The position numbers and the translations under genes were made by a program. Of a DNA stretch of 64,000 nucleotides, positions 27,001 to 42,000 are shown piece by piece. Origin of the DNA: Setaria digitata (lineage: Eukaryota; Nematoda; Chromadorea; Rhabditida; Setariidae); the NCBI GenBank assembly GCA_003640385.1, contig RCAB01000209.1, positions 39,057-103,056 on the forward strand, read 5' to 3'. The first letter of the stretch is position 1, and each line of letters starts with the position of its first letter. Under the pieces are notes generated by a model. That model worked only from the letters and a program-made list of their open reading frames with translations. It searched no databases and had not been told where the DNA came from.

Positions 27001-30000
27001 ATGTTAAAAATTACACGCATTTTTGTTTCATTTTTCAGAAAATTAAAAAAAGAAAAACTTTTTCTGTTTGAACGGCTCAAGCACTAAACTATAAGACATT
27101 TTCTGCTCCTGAGATAAACGGATTTTCTCGTACGCTGAAATACAATCATCTGTTATCACTCCGACTCTTGCTCTTACCAGTTTAGCGTGTTCTGTATTTG
27201 TATACGTCTAAAGATACTGCTGATAATGCTCACTGATATCACGGCGAGCTTAAATGGGCGTTTAGATTGCAGTCCTGATTCAATTTGTGCCAGCAAAACT
27301 TTTTTTTTTTACCAAAAAATCTTTCGTTTTCACTTTTTTTTTAAACAATTTGTACAAATTTACTAGTCTTCATTTTTCTCATTTGCCTACTACCCCTTTA
27401 ACTTTCCTACATTTTACTTGATAAGCTACTTGTATGACATCATTTATCACGCATAGCTTGTGACCAAATGTTCTGATAGCATTCTCGTTCATCACTGTTC
27501 TCTGCCGAATAACGTAACGTAAGTAAAAGGATCACTGATAAGATTCATTCTAAATATGAAGCAAAGAGAAATTCTGGGAAGAGCAAATCGATGATAATTT
27601 TTTCTTGCGAAATTGATTACATGAACAGCTGCTGCCCTTATCCAAGCCTCCATTTCCATCCTTCCGTAAAAAAGGAAAAAAAAACAAAGAACGTCAGTAT
27701 TGGTTTCTGTAATAAGACAAAAAATCTCTTCCCTCTTGAAAAATGTCTAGGGAAATAAACGATTAGGCTTTTTAGATGAATCTGTGATAAACAAGTTTCC
27801 TAACTTATCACCAAATGATCAAATATCACATCTTATGAAGAAAGAATTCATCAAATTCAACAAGTTCTCATAAGGACCATACATTAATACAAAGTCTGAC
27901 ACACATTGTAGTTACCGTAATCGAATTTCATGATCGGAAATTTCGAAATGAAAACTTTGTAATCAATTTCGGGATAGTTGGGTATATCTCCTTGTCCTTT
28001 ATTGCACTTTGGAAATAACATCTTTCCTACGGCATAAATCACGGTAAGTTTCAAATCAAACTGATAAGATCGAAAACAAACCTTTTTCAAATACAAGTGC
28101 GGAAAAGCCGAAATGTTCGAGTTTATTGAATTTAAACAATAAAAAAAAAAAAAAAAAATTCTAAAAGTTTAATGCGAGGCTTTAAATTTGATGCGAACTA
28201 AGGTCCTCATCAAATTTAAATTTTTCATTCGAAAGTCAACGCATTAAACGAAAAAGCAGATGTTCATCAGATAAATTCAATTGATAAATATACTTTCAAA
28301 TCCACTTTATTTTTAAAAAAATTTCCGACAAAACTAAAAGATACGACATATGATATTTTCCTGGTCACCAAGGCACATTAGATATTTATTTCCATTATTA
28401 TCGTAGAGAGAAAAAGAATAAAATATATAATAGAGGAATTAATCAGTAGATGCATGATGCCAAAGATTTTTATCTTAATCAAGATTATAGCTTATTTTGA
28501 AGCCTTAGTTTTGAAGCAGACAAATGAATTTAACTCTCAACTAAATCATTATTATTTCGCTAATAACTGTTGCTTTTTCTTACTTACATAATGATGATAC
28601 GCTCCAATAATCTTGTTATTAAACTTTTGAATTAAAATTATGGACTGTCATTACCATCACTTATCATTTGACGAGACTATTTTAATTTATACGTTCAAAT
28701 ATGGAATTTTAAGAAATTTAGCAAACAGCGATTTTTAAACTGAAGAGTTCCGAAGTCAAAAAAAAAAAGCCGTTGATTGGAATAATATTGTAAAATGTGC
28801 TTCGATGGTAGTAAGGAAATAAGGAAATGAGAAAATGAGTGTGAAATCTTCAAATAGCTGCTGCTTTTCAAAGAAAAAATCGGTATTATTAGGGAAGACG
28901 CTAGCTGTGCTGGCTAGACAAAATGGAATATTCCAGCTAGGATTTCATTTCCATTTTTAGAATGAATTTTCAATTCGAAAAAATTTGTTATCTGTAATTT
29001 TAGACAGTAATAAAATGCAACACAAAGAAAATCTATCAAATTATGCTCATTTTTCTTTGCTACTCACCCTATCTCTTGTAATTTTGCATATCAAAGAGTT
29101 GCTAATAAAAAACAAACCTTATACTTTGAGATTAAGCGTCGTTAACAAACTTATATATATATATATATATATATATATGCAGAAAGGTTCATAGACACTC
29201 ATTTCTATATTTTTCATCATAACAGCAAGGTAGAGTTTATGCAAGAGAAAAAAATTGTACATAATTAAAAAAGAGGAATTTTCTCGTAAAGCACTAAATT
29301 TTTGAGGACATTGAAGGATTGATGCATATGAAATGAAGCCATTACACGATTTAATTATACAGCCATCTCCTGATCGATGTAAATAACCGGAAATTTTCAA
29401 TTTATGACAATGGTTCACGCCTCACAAAAAAAAAATCATCGGTCCCATTTTCAAATTTTGTTCGATGCACATTTTATCAAATTATACTTTATATAATGCT
29501 TCTTCGACTTTACTAATCCTTTTTCCACTCTTAAAAAAAAAAAAAAAAAAAAAAGGAACTAAAAGATCATTTATTAGCTTCCAATTTTCAGTCATTTGCA
29601 GGAAACTTAGGAAAAGTACGAATTCGATTAAGAATTATTGAATACACCCCTTATGTTTGGTGAAATATAAAATTTGAAATACTTTTTCAAAGCAAAACAG
29701 TGGACAACTAACGTTAGCTACAACTACACTAATAATGATAAGTGATAGATTTTTATGCATTCAATTACATTCGAATAAACAGTTTGTAGGATGAATACTT
29801 ATGCGAAGATGAGAGGATATAATAATTTCGACGTCATATAGCAAATAACAAAATTCTAACCTCATTTACGGTTGTTGATTTCGGTCACCCCGAAACATCG
29901 AAATAATTGGAGATTATGTATTTTTCAAATTTTGAACTTCCAGCAGCTCTCTTATAAGTCCATTTAATTTCCAATTAGCGGTAAAATTTTTTAATGATTT

Positions 30001-33000
30001 CTTCATTATTGCATGAAAAAAAAAATGAAAATAAAAATAAAGTAAAAAAGAGGACTACCATTCAACAAATGTGTAAAAATACGCAAGACTCTAAAAAGTG
30101 AACAACAATTTTAAAAACTAATGTTTTTTACAAAATTGTTCTGATATGGTGATAAAATTTGTGATACTGAAATAAAATATTGAAAATCGTAAAGCATATT
30201 ATAATGTCATTGGGATGAGTAATTTTACTGCACTGATAAGATGTAGTAATATTATTTTAAAACACTTGTTATGATTATAAAAAGTTAGCTTAACTATAAC
30301 AACAACGTTGTCATTAAAGTTATTAGAATGCTGAAAATTTTCTTTTGAATGGTAAAACCTTTGCGTTAACAGCAAATGCTGAAACATCTTTCAAAAATCC
30401 TAAAATAAAATCTATAATGTTGACATGCAAAACTGCTCTATCGAATGATCAAAAATCATTAAGTTAATCTGCACATTCTGGATGTATCACGATGTTTTGA
30501 TAAAAATTTAGTAATACAAATTTCATTTAACAGTAAAATCTGTCATTGAATCAGTTACGAAATATATCACTGCTGAAGAAAGATTGATAAAACAAATTTC
30601 AAAGAAGAGAAATTAAATTCATTAAAATTCTAAGAATTTACTAATAATTAATCGATACCTGAAGAAGATGTTAATAATTCCTGTCCTTTGATGCATATAC
30701 ATAAATCAAAAGGTAGCGATGCAGTGAAGAAAGTAAATAACTAGTTTTCTTTTTTTTTTTTTTTTTTTTAATTTTGGCTTAGAATTCGAGTATACAAGCA
30801 GTTTAGGCACATTTAAGGCATAATTCGAATTAATTTTCTAAACTGTTCATACTCGATATTTTAATAACTGCATTAAACTTCAATTTCATACAAGAATCTG
30901 ATGGGAATCGAGTTATAAACACATTAATTTATTTAAATGCCAAGAGTCGACATTTTATCCAACCTATTTAAATGAATTGTTTTAAAAAATAAATTTCAAT
31001 AGACATCAGTGGAATATAAAAGAGAATGGCTTGATTTTATAATACAGTATGGTTTATTTCCAATTTTTTTACATTTAAATTGTGTTTAATTCAAAACAAA
31101 CTAACAGTTACGGTCGGTTGAAGTTCATGATCCAATTGTTTTAAAGTGAACAGATCTCCGCTATTCATGTCAATTGTAAACCATCCACTATCTGTTTTAT
31201 TATCTACCGGCTAAAATAGACTCGTTTCTTTTCAGAATTGATATAACTCAACTAATCTGAGTTTACAGATAATAATAGTCAAATAATGGTTTACAAAACT
31301 TTTTAAAACTAATAATATTTAAATTTAGATGTTATTAGCATTCTCTAATTAAGCATCACTCAAACTCCCTGAAAGAGAAGTGAAGAAATAATTAACAGAA
31401 AGAAAAACAAAATGTTTCACTTCTTGTCATTCGTACTTAGCAAAATGTTAGATTTCTTAACATATCACATTATCACCTAGTCATACTTTTTATTTGATGA
31501 ACTAACCGTTATTGAATATTTAATCTCCCGACCAAACTGTTCATTAAAACCACCAATTTTAGCTCGTACTGAATAGACTCGGTCGTTGGCAGGAGTATTC
31601 TTTAAAAAAGAAGAAAGCTTTGCACTTAAACTGGATAAAATTGTTTAACAAATGGCACCAGAAAAACACTAATAAAATTAAATAATTAACTAATTTTACT
31701 AAAAAAAAATTTGCTAAAATCATAATTTAATGCTATCATAAATATTGCAGAATAAGTAAGAACTGCAATAATTTGAATTAATATTTAAAAGCTACGTTGA
31801 AATTAAACCTCATTAAGCTCCAAAGTGAAATGGACGGAAGGTGACACAATATGTATGCCCTTATTATCACCAACACGACTTAATGATGTAGATTCGAGTA
31901 CATGGATACTAACACCTATACTGGCTGATAGTGATGGCGTACCTAAACTCAAAAATATTAAAACATGAATTTTTTGAATGAGCTAAGTTTGGCTTACTTA
32001 TTTAAAGTCTAATTATTGAATTTCATTAGAATTAATTTTTTTTTAATAATAATTTAGACTCAAGGAAACAAGAACTAAATTACGCAAAAAAAAAAAAACA
32101 TCCACAAGTGCCAACAAAAAAAAAAAAAAAAACAGTAGCTGTGAGGACCTCTTTTCTTGTTTTATTTTCTCTTTTTTTAATCTGGCCTATATCTCCTTTA
32201 TCAGAGGATGGTTGATGTTGGAGAACAGACTTTTAATAGGAGATTTACACTATCTAGACTGATAAGTCTCAGCATGACTTCATTGACAAGCTAGGACATC
32301 CGGACGAAAATAAATCCCAGATGTATGTATGAACGCGTCTCTTCTTTCAATATTTAAATATTTTAATTTTGTGTTTTTCGGTAAAATCAAAAACATTTAT
32401 GGAAAGGGCAGGAACAAGAAACTAACCTTGATCACTTGCTACAACCGAAAAATCGTAGGAATGAGCTCGAGCTAAACCAATTAATGCTTTTTTTGTTCGT
32501 ATTAGCCCACTTTCTGGATCGATTTCAAAATCTATAACTATTTCAAAATTTCTGTAAAGTTTTTTTTTCTGATTATGTGACATTTTAGTTCTCTAGTAAA
32601 ATAAATGATATTTAGATAAGGTTTGATTAATTATTTCTTCACTTAGAAATTCATCGATACAATAAGCACTTTCTGACTTTGGCAAAGAATTCAACTTTTA
32701 GGTCGGTTTGCCCTAATTAGTTGCCTTGCTAGGATCCGATGAAAGGTAATTTTCCGTTTTTTTTTTTTTTTTTTCTTTTTGAAGTCTTTACTATTGACCT
32801 TCTCAAAAAGTAGTAATGTGGTGTTAATTATTTAAAAAGCAAATGATATGAATTTGCAAACTGCTATTGGAAAGTTTGCATCTGATTACTGATGTCATCA
32901 ATTGATGAAATGAAAAGTAAATAAGGAAAAAGAAGTGTTTGCAAGTAAAGGGACTGGTTCCTATACTTCACGAAACAAGAACAGTGAAAAAAGAATAGCA

Positions 33001-36000
33001 AATGATGCTTTGTCATCATCACTTCATTTTAGTAACTTTGTTTTTTTTCTGTCACTTAATCAAAGAGGAAGAAATTAAGCCTCATTATAATGAATTCAAA
33101 TTCTGCACCCTTTTTCAACCTGAAAAGCTAAAATTAAGAAACTTTGTAGAAAAGCAATAACTTATAATTAAATATCCTAACGGTTTAAATTTTGTTATCG
33201 TTCTTGCTCTATATGTGAAATTATAAATGTTTCTGTCTTCCTTTTATATTTTGGAAAATCGGAAACTATGAATTTTAAAGGCAATAATAATAAACAGAAG
33301 AAACTAATAGTCTTCAATTATTAACTTCAGAAAAAAAAATGTTAATTAATGTTAAAACAAGAAAAGACGAAAAACTTTGATTAAAATACATTGATTATTT
33401 TTTGGTGATAGTGAGTAACGAATATCTCCATTTAAGCCTTTATCCTTATCTTCTGCATGCACATAAGTTAGTACCATTGCTTCAGGCCAATTTTCCACTG
33501 CTTCAATTTTATATTCGTTATGGATAAAAACTGGTGCATTATCGTTTGCATCAATTATCGTAATCATTGCCTGCAAGTTTTATTTTTCCAAATATTTCAA
33601 AGCAAATGATCAAAGTGAATCCTGCTCCAGCAAATTCATTTAGCTTTTGCACCAATATGAGAAACAAGATTTTAAAATTCACTCGCTATTTATTGCTTTT
33701 TTAAAATGAATTCAAACTTATATATTCATACTACTTTCAAATTAGTGAAACGTATGGTTTATGAAACTATTAAACTGCTAATCTATTATTTGAAACTTCT
33801 TTTTTGTACAGTTGTTTAAACTGTTTTTTTTTCTATCAATGCACAATTTGATGATAAAAATGATTTAGTGATTTATTCCACTGTCACTTCATTTTAACAA
33901 TTTTTCAAATAATACCATAATACTATCACTGTTCCCACCAGAATCGGTAACTTTCAGTAAAACAAGCATTTCTTCAATTTTTTCCCGGTCTAAGTCAGCA
34001 GCGGGAGAAACGATTACTGCTACTGTGTCATTTACCTAAAAAATATATATATATATATATATTCTATTCATTGATTTTACTGTAAATGAACTATTTACTA
34101 CAATATTTGATTGCCACTTTTAAGAAACAGAAATAAAACGAACCCACAATGCTTCCGCTAATTTTGATACTTTTGCCAAATGGACAAATTTCACAATAAT
34201 CAAAATTACTTACCTTTTTAACCTGGAAATTAGCAGCACCGTTACCACTTAATGCATAATTGAAGGCACCTGTTTTGCCATACAAATAATCAGGGTCCGA
34301 TATTTGAACTTCGAAAAGTACTGTACCAGGTCGAGAATTTTCCTCAATTGTCAGCTGAATTTTAATCAGTAAAAATACATATGTTTTTAAAAGTATATTT
34401 AAAAATATTTAACTAGAATGATGTTGGGCGCTCTATAAGATTTAATTAATAAATTTATCTTAATTTAAGTTGTTTGTTTCACTAAATGCATCTTTTCATA
34501 TAACTCTGTCATCAAAAGGAGTCAAAAAAAATTTCTAGTGCAGGTATTAGCAAAATTACGAGATACGTAATTAACGAATTATTTAATGCAACTAATACTT
34601 AGGCAATTACTGAAATTCACAAAATAAGTTTTTGTTTGTCATTATGAAATTACTCATCGAAACTATTGTTGATAGATAAAATTCTGAGAAAAATTTAGTA
34701 AAATCAAAATTTAAACGAACATTTTCAAAATCATAGTCACCAAATTTGGTTATTTTCGGTGGGTTGTCATCAACATCAATAATTTCAACTCGTAGTACCG
34801 CCTCAGTATCATACGGTTCTTCACCTGCGGTTAATATTAAATCAAATATATGCGATTCTGGTTCCATCGCTTCAAAATCAAAAGGTGTCACAACTTGAAC
34901 ATCACCTAAAAAGATAAGATGAATCAGGACGAGTAACTGGAAGATCTATGAAAAGTGATTGGTAAGTCTATTCATAAGCATTACTCACCTGTTGATATCT
35001 AAAGAAATTTGTTACAATACAACGCACAGCTATTGCATTGTGCGAATCACTCATGGGAAAAAAAAAACTCGAAAATTTTTCTTTTTAAAAAATTTCACTC
35101 GAATGAAACTTCTGTTTTTCAAAAGTTGGAACTTATTTAATCTTATTCCTAACTAACTAACTTATCTGGGTTTAAATCTAGGAACTTCAAGTCTAACCAC
35201 TTCTTCCATCAACAGTAAAATGTTGCGCCATTTTGCCTGAAAGCCTTAAATCCAAAATTTTACTTCCATTCATCGGATTATAAGCTGGTAATGATATAAT
35301 TGTATAGCCCTCTGGTGAGTTTTCAGCTAATTTGATCTGGAAAAATTGTAAATACGTTTTAAAATGGAGAAGTTGATACATTGGAAAGCTACTGAAAGAA
35401 GTTGGATAATAAACAAATAAAGTATGCTTGCAGAATTAATTAGGAATTAAACAAGCAGAAAAATAACACGAGACAAGTTTTTGGATCATATTTTACATAC
35501 TTCATGTAATTAAGTAGTGAAAAAGTAAAGTACTAGAATGGTATTCATATCACTTCTCCATGGATGGCCAAATCTTGGCTGTGCCTGTCGCTTAAGTTTG
35601 TGTGCCATTTCAAGTGGTTCCGAACTAAGAAATAGCATAATCCTTGCTGCAATTTAGTTACATTTCTCACCTTTTATAATCGACTTATCAGAAAAAGTGA
35701 TACTCTCTTAAATGAACAACAAACATTTAAACTTACAGGTTGCATTATCATACTATTATCAAGACGTGCATAATTTTGTTACATGCTTTATTATCAATTA
35801 AGGCAGTGTATCAATTTAACTTTGTTTGAATACTGAAGAAAAAAGTTAACAAACTGATGGATAGTGAATATTTTTCTGTAGCATTATTACACATACCGGA
35901 ATCGTTGACATCTTCTTTTGATGATAAGTTGAATTGTAACATACGTATCTTTTGCAAACGCTTCATATCCATCATTATCATACCATGACTATTTGTTACT

Positions 36001-39000
36001 GCATTCTACAATTCCATAAAAAGGCCAATTCAAATGGTTTGACTTCTAATACTTGCAAAAAGAACATTCATAGTTCAATATCTCCCAATAAGAACTGATC
36101 ACGAAACGCTTGAAATTTTGAAATAACCTTATCAATACTGGTGTAATGGAGTTGCTCATCAACAGCACTGATGCTTTCTCGCACAATCCCTATTGATGCT
36201 TTGTTGCTTTCCGGAAGCACTTGTACTGTTTGATGGCTTGCTGTTGGATCTGATGTAAACATATTTTAAAGCTTAACAAAGAAAAAAAAAGAAAAAAAAA
36301 ACAATATCGTCTTATTAAAGCTTCTTCGCATACTACAAGAAACAAATTCTAATTTATAATTTCCATCTAATTATAAGGAAATGACACGTTCGATATAACA
36401 GCTATATTAGGCTTACCTTTACGCAACGTCTTAATTATAAGTCTTTTGGGAAACAATTTCTTCACATGATTATCGCTGATTACGGTGAGGACAAGGACGC
36501 ATTCTGTAATAAGCCTACCATCAGTTCGGTTTACTGCTGCGATAGATGCACCATATTTCCCGCTTACAATACCGGTCCTGATAAACAAAAGTATCTATAT
36601 TATCAGCAAACTAATTTTGAATTTCGTAATGTTTCTGAAAATTTCCAATTTGATTAAATTTATCATTTTCAGTAGTTATTAAGCTGAATGACAATATCAA
36701 GGCTTGTCTATTGCTGCCCTATTATTTCACTGCTTTACATATTGATATACTGAACATTTACCGGGGAACATCACCTACAATAACGTTTCCGCTATATTCG
36801 TCGACAGAGAGCCAACCAGGATCATCCCTTAAAAGGATGAAACGCAATGAATCAAGTGGAGCATTTTCTAGTTCTGGTTGAAGGATAGGATTACCTGAAA
36901 CATTTTTATAATTTTTTTTCCAGGTCTCAATTTTATCAATTCAGACTTCTGCATCCATATAAAGAAAAGAAAAAACCTTTAAACAATTTTTCAGTGCTAA
37001 CAGTCCTTTCATACTTCGCTCGTTTGAAGTGCGCTCTTGTCACAGTATTCTGAAACAAAAACTTTAAAAAAAAAAAATGAAAACTTTTAAAAAATTAAGT
37101 CTTTCAAATTAAGCATGCTTCCAGAAAGTACAACAAAAAAGTGTTCTATCTCCTACAAACATTTTAATACTTCAGGAGGAATCCTAAACGAATAAACCAA
37201 AAGTGTACTTTAAAGGCCTTGAAATCAAAAAATTGAATGATATAGAACTAAATTTAAAAAAGAAAAGTCGTAAACATACTAGTACTTGTACGTTAACAGT
37301 AATTTTCTGTTCTGGAATATTTCCATCAGGATCACGGGCACTGATATTCAGCTGATAGGTCCCGGCAGTTGGTAATGACCATAATCGCCCGTAGTAAATA
37401 TCGTCTCGTACTTTTTCTAGCGAAATAAATGCTGATGCTGTTCCCTCCACGGTTATTTCACTGATATTATGTGGTGCTGCGTCATTATCTTTCACCTATT
37501 ACTTGAAAAATTATTTTAAAAAATTTTAATACTGCTAAAAGACCATTCCACGGGAAGTACTCCAATTTCGGCGTCATTCAAATTTACTAATCTTGGAAAC
37601 AAGCTTTGTTACCTTTACAACAAAAGGTTTTGTTAGGCGGCCATTGGATACTGTAATTTCATTTTGTGATATTTCCAGAGTTGGGCCGTTGTCATTTCTG
37701 TCACTGATATGAATTCTAATGATTGCAGGAACAGAATTTAAACCATCTAAAAAGTTAGGAATTTTTAAACTATCTAGGTATTAAAAGAGAATAGAAGTGA
37801 ACTAATAGCAAAATTTGTGCACATGAATTTTAAATTGATCGCAGAAATAATTACTAATTTTGTGTTTAGCCCAAGCATTTTTTTTTTTTTTATATTTTTA
37901 AAAGACCACTTTTCTGCACAAATTTTTACCTAAGAAGTGAATTGAATTAACGAGCTGAACAATTCCTGCTCAAGGTAATATTTGCAACAATAAGTCGACA
38001 GCAAAATATTAAGTGTTATGAAATGTTCATTAACAGTAGAATTAGTCATATTTTCAACATGAGAATTTTAGATGCTGTCATGCTTATATAGAAGTAAAAA
38101 GAAAATCAAAATGCAATGATTGAGAAAAAAACTTACTACGATTGGTAGCGATAACGAGAAGGTGATAGGAAGTAATTTGCTCTCGATCCAAGCATGGTAG
38201 AACACTTGGGCATGAGACGCTTACTGTACCATCATTCACAGCAAAACTTTAAAAGAAAAAAAAAAAGTGGTTGAAAAGAAATTCGTATATTCAATTTTAA
38301 TAAATTGGTTCTTGTCCTCAAGATATTCTTTTTTTTTTTTTTTTCCTAGAACTTTCAGACAGTCATTAAACTGCAAATTTAACAGTAAAAATAAAATTTT
38401 GATTTATCAATTATTGCGTTAATTATATTATTGATAATATTTTTTAGGCAGATAATTTGGATAAACCAATTATTTCATTTTCAATAACAGTTTTTTGCAT
38501 ATGCGTCAGGGGGGATATACATCACAGTAAAGCTTGAACAACATACAATTCACTTCCTGGACCAACTAGCTGATAAGTAATTATTCCATGCTCACGATGA
38601 TCCGCAAATTCAGCTACCATTTGCCCAACTTTTTGCCCTGTTATACTGCTTTCACTGACATGAAAGTCATATTCAGAAAATGAAAATGTTGGTGCTTCAT
38701 TGCTTAGATTTTCATCTTTCATAACATCAATCACCTTCGACGATCTCACTGATGGGCGCATTCGTCTTGATGCTGTCACCTAAAAGTGAACAACCACATT
38801 TGTGAATATTTCATTATAATTTCTTTAATTTTTGAAAAGCCTATTTTAAAATGATCAAAAGCAGAAAGGTGCCGAAATTTGTTAAAGTTTTCGAAGATTT
38901 TTAATTTAGTGAAAATTAAGCGTCAGATCAATAGTGAAATCAAATGAATAATTGGTAACAACAGATAACAAAGATGGTAGCATAAGATAACAATCATTTC

Positions 39001-42000
39001 TTGAAAATTGGTAGATTCTCAAATTATTGAAAAAGAATTTTTTTTTAATAATTTATTATTCAAAATACATTCAAATCTTACTTTAACAGCAAGAGGCCCA
39101 TCCGAAAGGTCACGATACAGTTTCTCAGCATTACGAACCACAAGGAAAACTGTTTTTCCAGGTTGCATACGGCGAGGAATAACTTCCAGTGCAGATGAAT
39201 TTACCGTTACCATGATTATATCATTGGGATGCTGAAAAATTTTTTAAAAAATCCAAGTTTTCTGAATTTTTCAAACCAAAAAATTCAGATTTTTAAAAAC
39301 TTACCATATCAACAGCTGTGATAATGATATCAAGATCGGGTAATACATCGGAATCTCGAAGTTCGCTTGGCAAAATATATTTGCCTAATTCGTTAGTTTT
39401 GAAACTCACATCTATCACTAAAATTCACAAGTACTGGAAAACATAAAAATTACAATTCATCAAATTTTCTTTAGGTATGATTAGCTATTTGTTTAATTAC
39501 ATAAAGCAATACTGTTTTTTAAAATTTATTTCTCAAACCGCAGTCTACGGAAGCTTACTAGATTCATCTGAAAATACGTTTCTTAGATTAGGTATATCAT
39601 GATCATAAAATACTGTCATTTAACTTTACTTGTGTCATGCAATCCCATTTCACTGATTTTGAAATCATTTGTTAAGTTGTCATTCCCCACAAGATGTCCG
39701 CTATCGGTTTTGGTCTCGATCTCCACTGATTCTGAATGCTGCATGGAAGCAATTGTCGTTTTATCACTGCTTGTCAGTTGAGAGACTATCTGGATCTGTT
39801 GCAATTTATCGTCTTCAATTTTTCCACCACTTTGAATCCAGTTTTCAGCAGCTTTATAATCCGGATTCATCTGACCATTGTATGCTAAGCTACTCGCTGT
39901 CTGAGGAAGACTAACAGCAGTACTAGTAGTATGATCTGTACTAAGTGTTTCGGTTGAATCACTTGTACGAATAATCATATCAGCATGACTGATACTTGAT
40001 ATATTATTATCAAGATTATTTCTCCAGTTGTCGGCATCAGTATTGATAGAAGTATTAAAATCATTTGCAGTGCCGACATCTATGATGTCATCAGTGTAGT
40101 TATTATCATAATCAGTAGCAGAGTGAATATTAGTAGCATCATCCTTATCAGTGTTTAGTTCACGTGTCGCCCAATTTGCTGGATTTGTAGTAGTCGAATA
40201 GCTATGTGTCATGCCTGCTTCAGGATCTTCAAAGTTGAGTGTTGGTCTCCCGAAGTTTTTATCAGAGTGCTTTTTGTCCTGGATTTTACTAACTTCTTTG
40301 TCATCCATAGTCGTAGGATTCGTTATCACTGACATTTCAGATACGCCAAATTCATCAAGCAAACTCATCCCATTGTTGCTATTTTGGACTGATGAAGCAA
40401 CAAAGACAGTTGTCGATTTCTCTACTACCGATGTTTCTTCCAGGTTACTTGAAAAAAGACTATTCCAGTTGCTGAATTTGCTGTCTTCAGAGCTGTGATC
40501 CATTTCCACTGTTGGTGTGTTTCCATGATTGCCGGTTGCATTTACAGTGGATGAGACGGAACTATAATGGAAGACATCCAAATTATCGGTACCTGAGTCT
40601 GCAGTGTTACCTTTTTGAAAGTCTTCTGAAGGTGTTACTGAAATAATTTCAGGTTCAGGCAATGGCTCTACTTCATCTACGCTTTGTCTTCTATTCAAAG
40701 TTTCACTTATCGAGCCTATTCCGAAAAGCTCTCCGACCGGCGATCTTTGAGGTAAAGTTATATTGACAGAGGAAGGGCTTATTTTGGTTACTGATTCGGG
40801 CTGATATCTCGTAATTCCATTGATTTTCGTGAGGAATGGCCTTTCCAATCTTTTTTCTGCTGGAGATTCAACGGATTCAGCAGTACCAACTACTGTTTCA
40901 GTATTGTGAACGGTCGATTGGGACGTTTCGGCGAAATTTCCACTTTCAGGGAGTTCCTTTAGAAGTGATGATAATTTTGCAGTATCTTCTCCCGTCTGTG
41001 ATGTAGTGAGAAGAAGCTGTTCTTGATCATGACTGTTTGAGAAAGATTCTGCAGCTTCAGATTGTTGTACATCACTTTGGTCTTTAACAGATGCTCTGTC
41101 TATAATTTCAAATGAATCCTTTACTTCGGTTTGCACTGTTTGTATTTCTGAAATATTATGAGATGTAGCTATGCCCATAATTTCGCCCCGATTTTGGGTA
41201 GTAGCAATAATCATTCCGGCTCCATTTTCATGATCTCTGGAATCTGTCACAATGCGCTGCTCTAAATCAGTTTGAACCTCTGGCGTAACAAGTTTTTCCA
41301 TCGCTAATACTTCAGTTGTACTAGAAATTATCGTTGTTCCAAATGAATGAGATGTCCCTTTGGTGGCAAATGTTAAAATTTCAACAACAACATTCGTGGT
41401 AGTTTCAAAGCTGCCTTGATTAGCCTGAAGAAAAAAAAAAATGTTGAAATTAAAATTCCTGTTGTTGGAAAACTTTAATAATTTCCAATATTAATGCAAG
41501 AATATTACTTTTATTTGAAATTTATATTGGCCATTATTACTCTTTCTGAAGTCTACGTCAGCGCCACCGTGTAGCATCAGTTTAATCATAACAATGAGAC
41601 GATTTTCGTTCTAAAATATAATGTATAGTCAGCTATTAATACTGAAAATGTACTACGCAGTAAATAAATGCACATCCATATCCAAAGCGGTTACAAGAAT
41701 TTCATTAAAGAATTTTCGACTAATTTCATTACATTTAGATGCCTGTGATATCAGTATCAAAGTGTAGTTAAGGTGAGAGACTAGTAATTGATTTTCAGTG
41801 AGTAAATAAAATGAAACGGAATAGGACGAATAAGGCACAAAATTTTTCAAGATGAACAATTTTTCATTTATCTATCATGGGCAAGAAAGAATGGATTTAT
41901 GTTCCAGGATCCAACGACAAAAAATTGAATGAATAGTAAAAAATACCGTCTCCGTTTCTATTTCTCCCAAATAAAACCAATTGAGTGGTTCAGATTGAAT

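Larger units (their letters stand above)
14847..31105 (-). other. 16.26-kb intron of the cadherin gene
   Basis: Exon 32 ends ...LDHELQPTVT before a GTTAGT donor, and exon 33 starts LKVRAENAL after TTTTAG, both in phase 0. Joined, they read as an unbroken cadherin strand of normal spacing (LDRE-x5-L-x-V-x-A). No cadherin-like exon was found in between. The interval holds a separate four-exon gene (17120-19497), several microsatellites, an inverted repeat at 28167-28249 and otherwise AT-rich sequence. The alternatives are two separate cadherin genes or a misjoined scaffold. Confidence 0.7.
19498..31105. other. Upstream flank of nested gene and remaining intron, no gene seen
   Basis: About 11.6 kb of AT-rich sequence. 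Open frames here are short, Phe/Ile/Lys/Asn-rich and without paired splice signals. Embedded are (AT)n tracts, a (CA)n tract and an inverted repeat, listed separately. Sequence just upstream of 19497 (to about 19750) has more balanced composition and may hold the promoter or 5' exon of the nested gene. Confidence 0.55.

Noticed and set aside
39669..40498. Plus-strand frames opposite the large cadherin exon
   Set aside because: Shadows of the 1,795-bp minus-strand exon.
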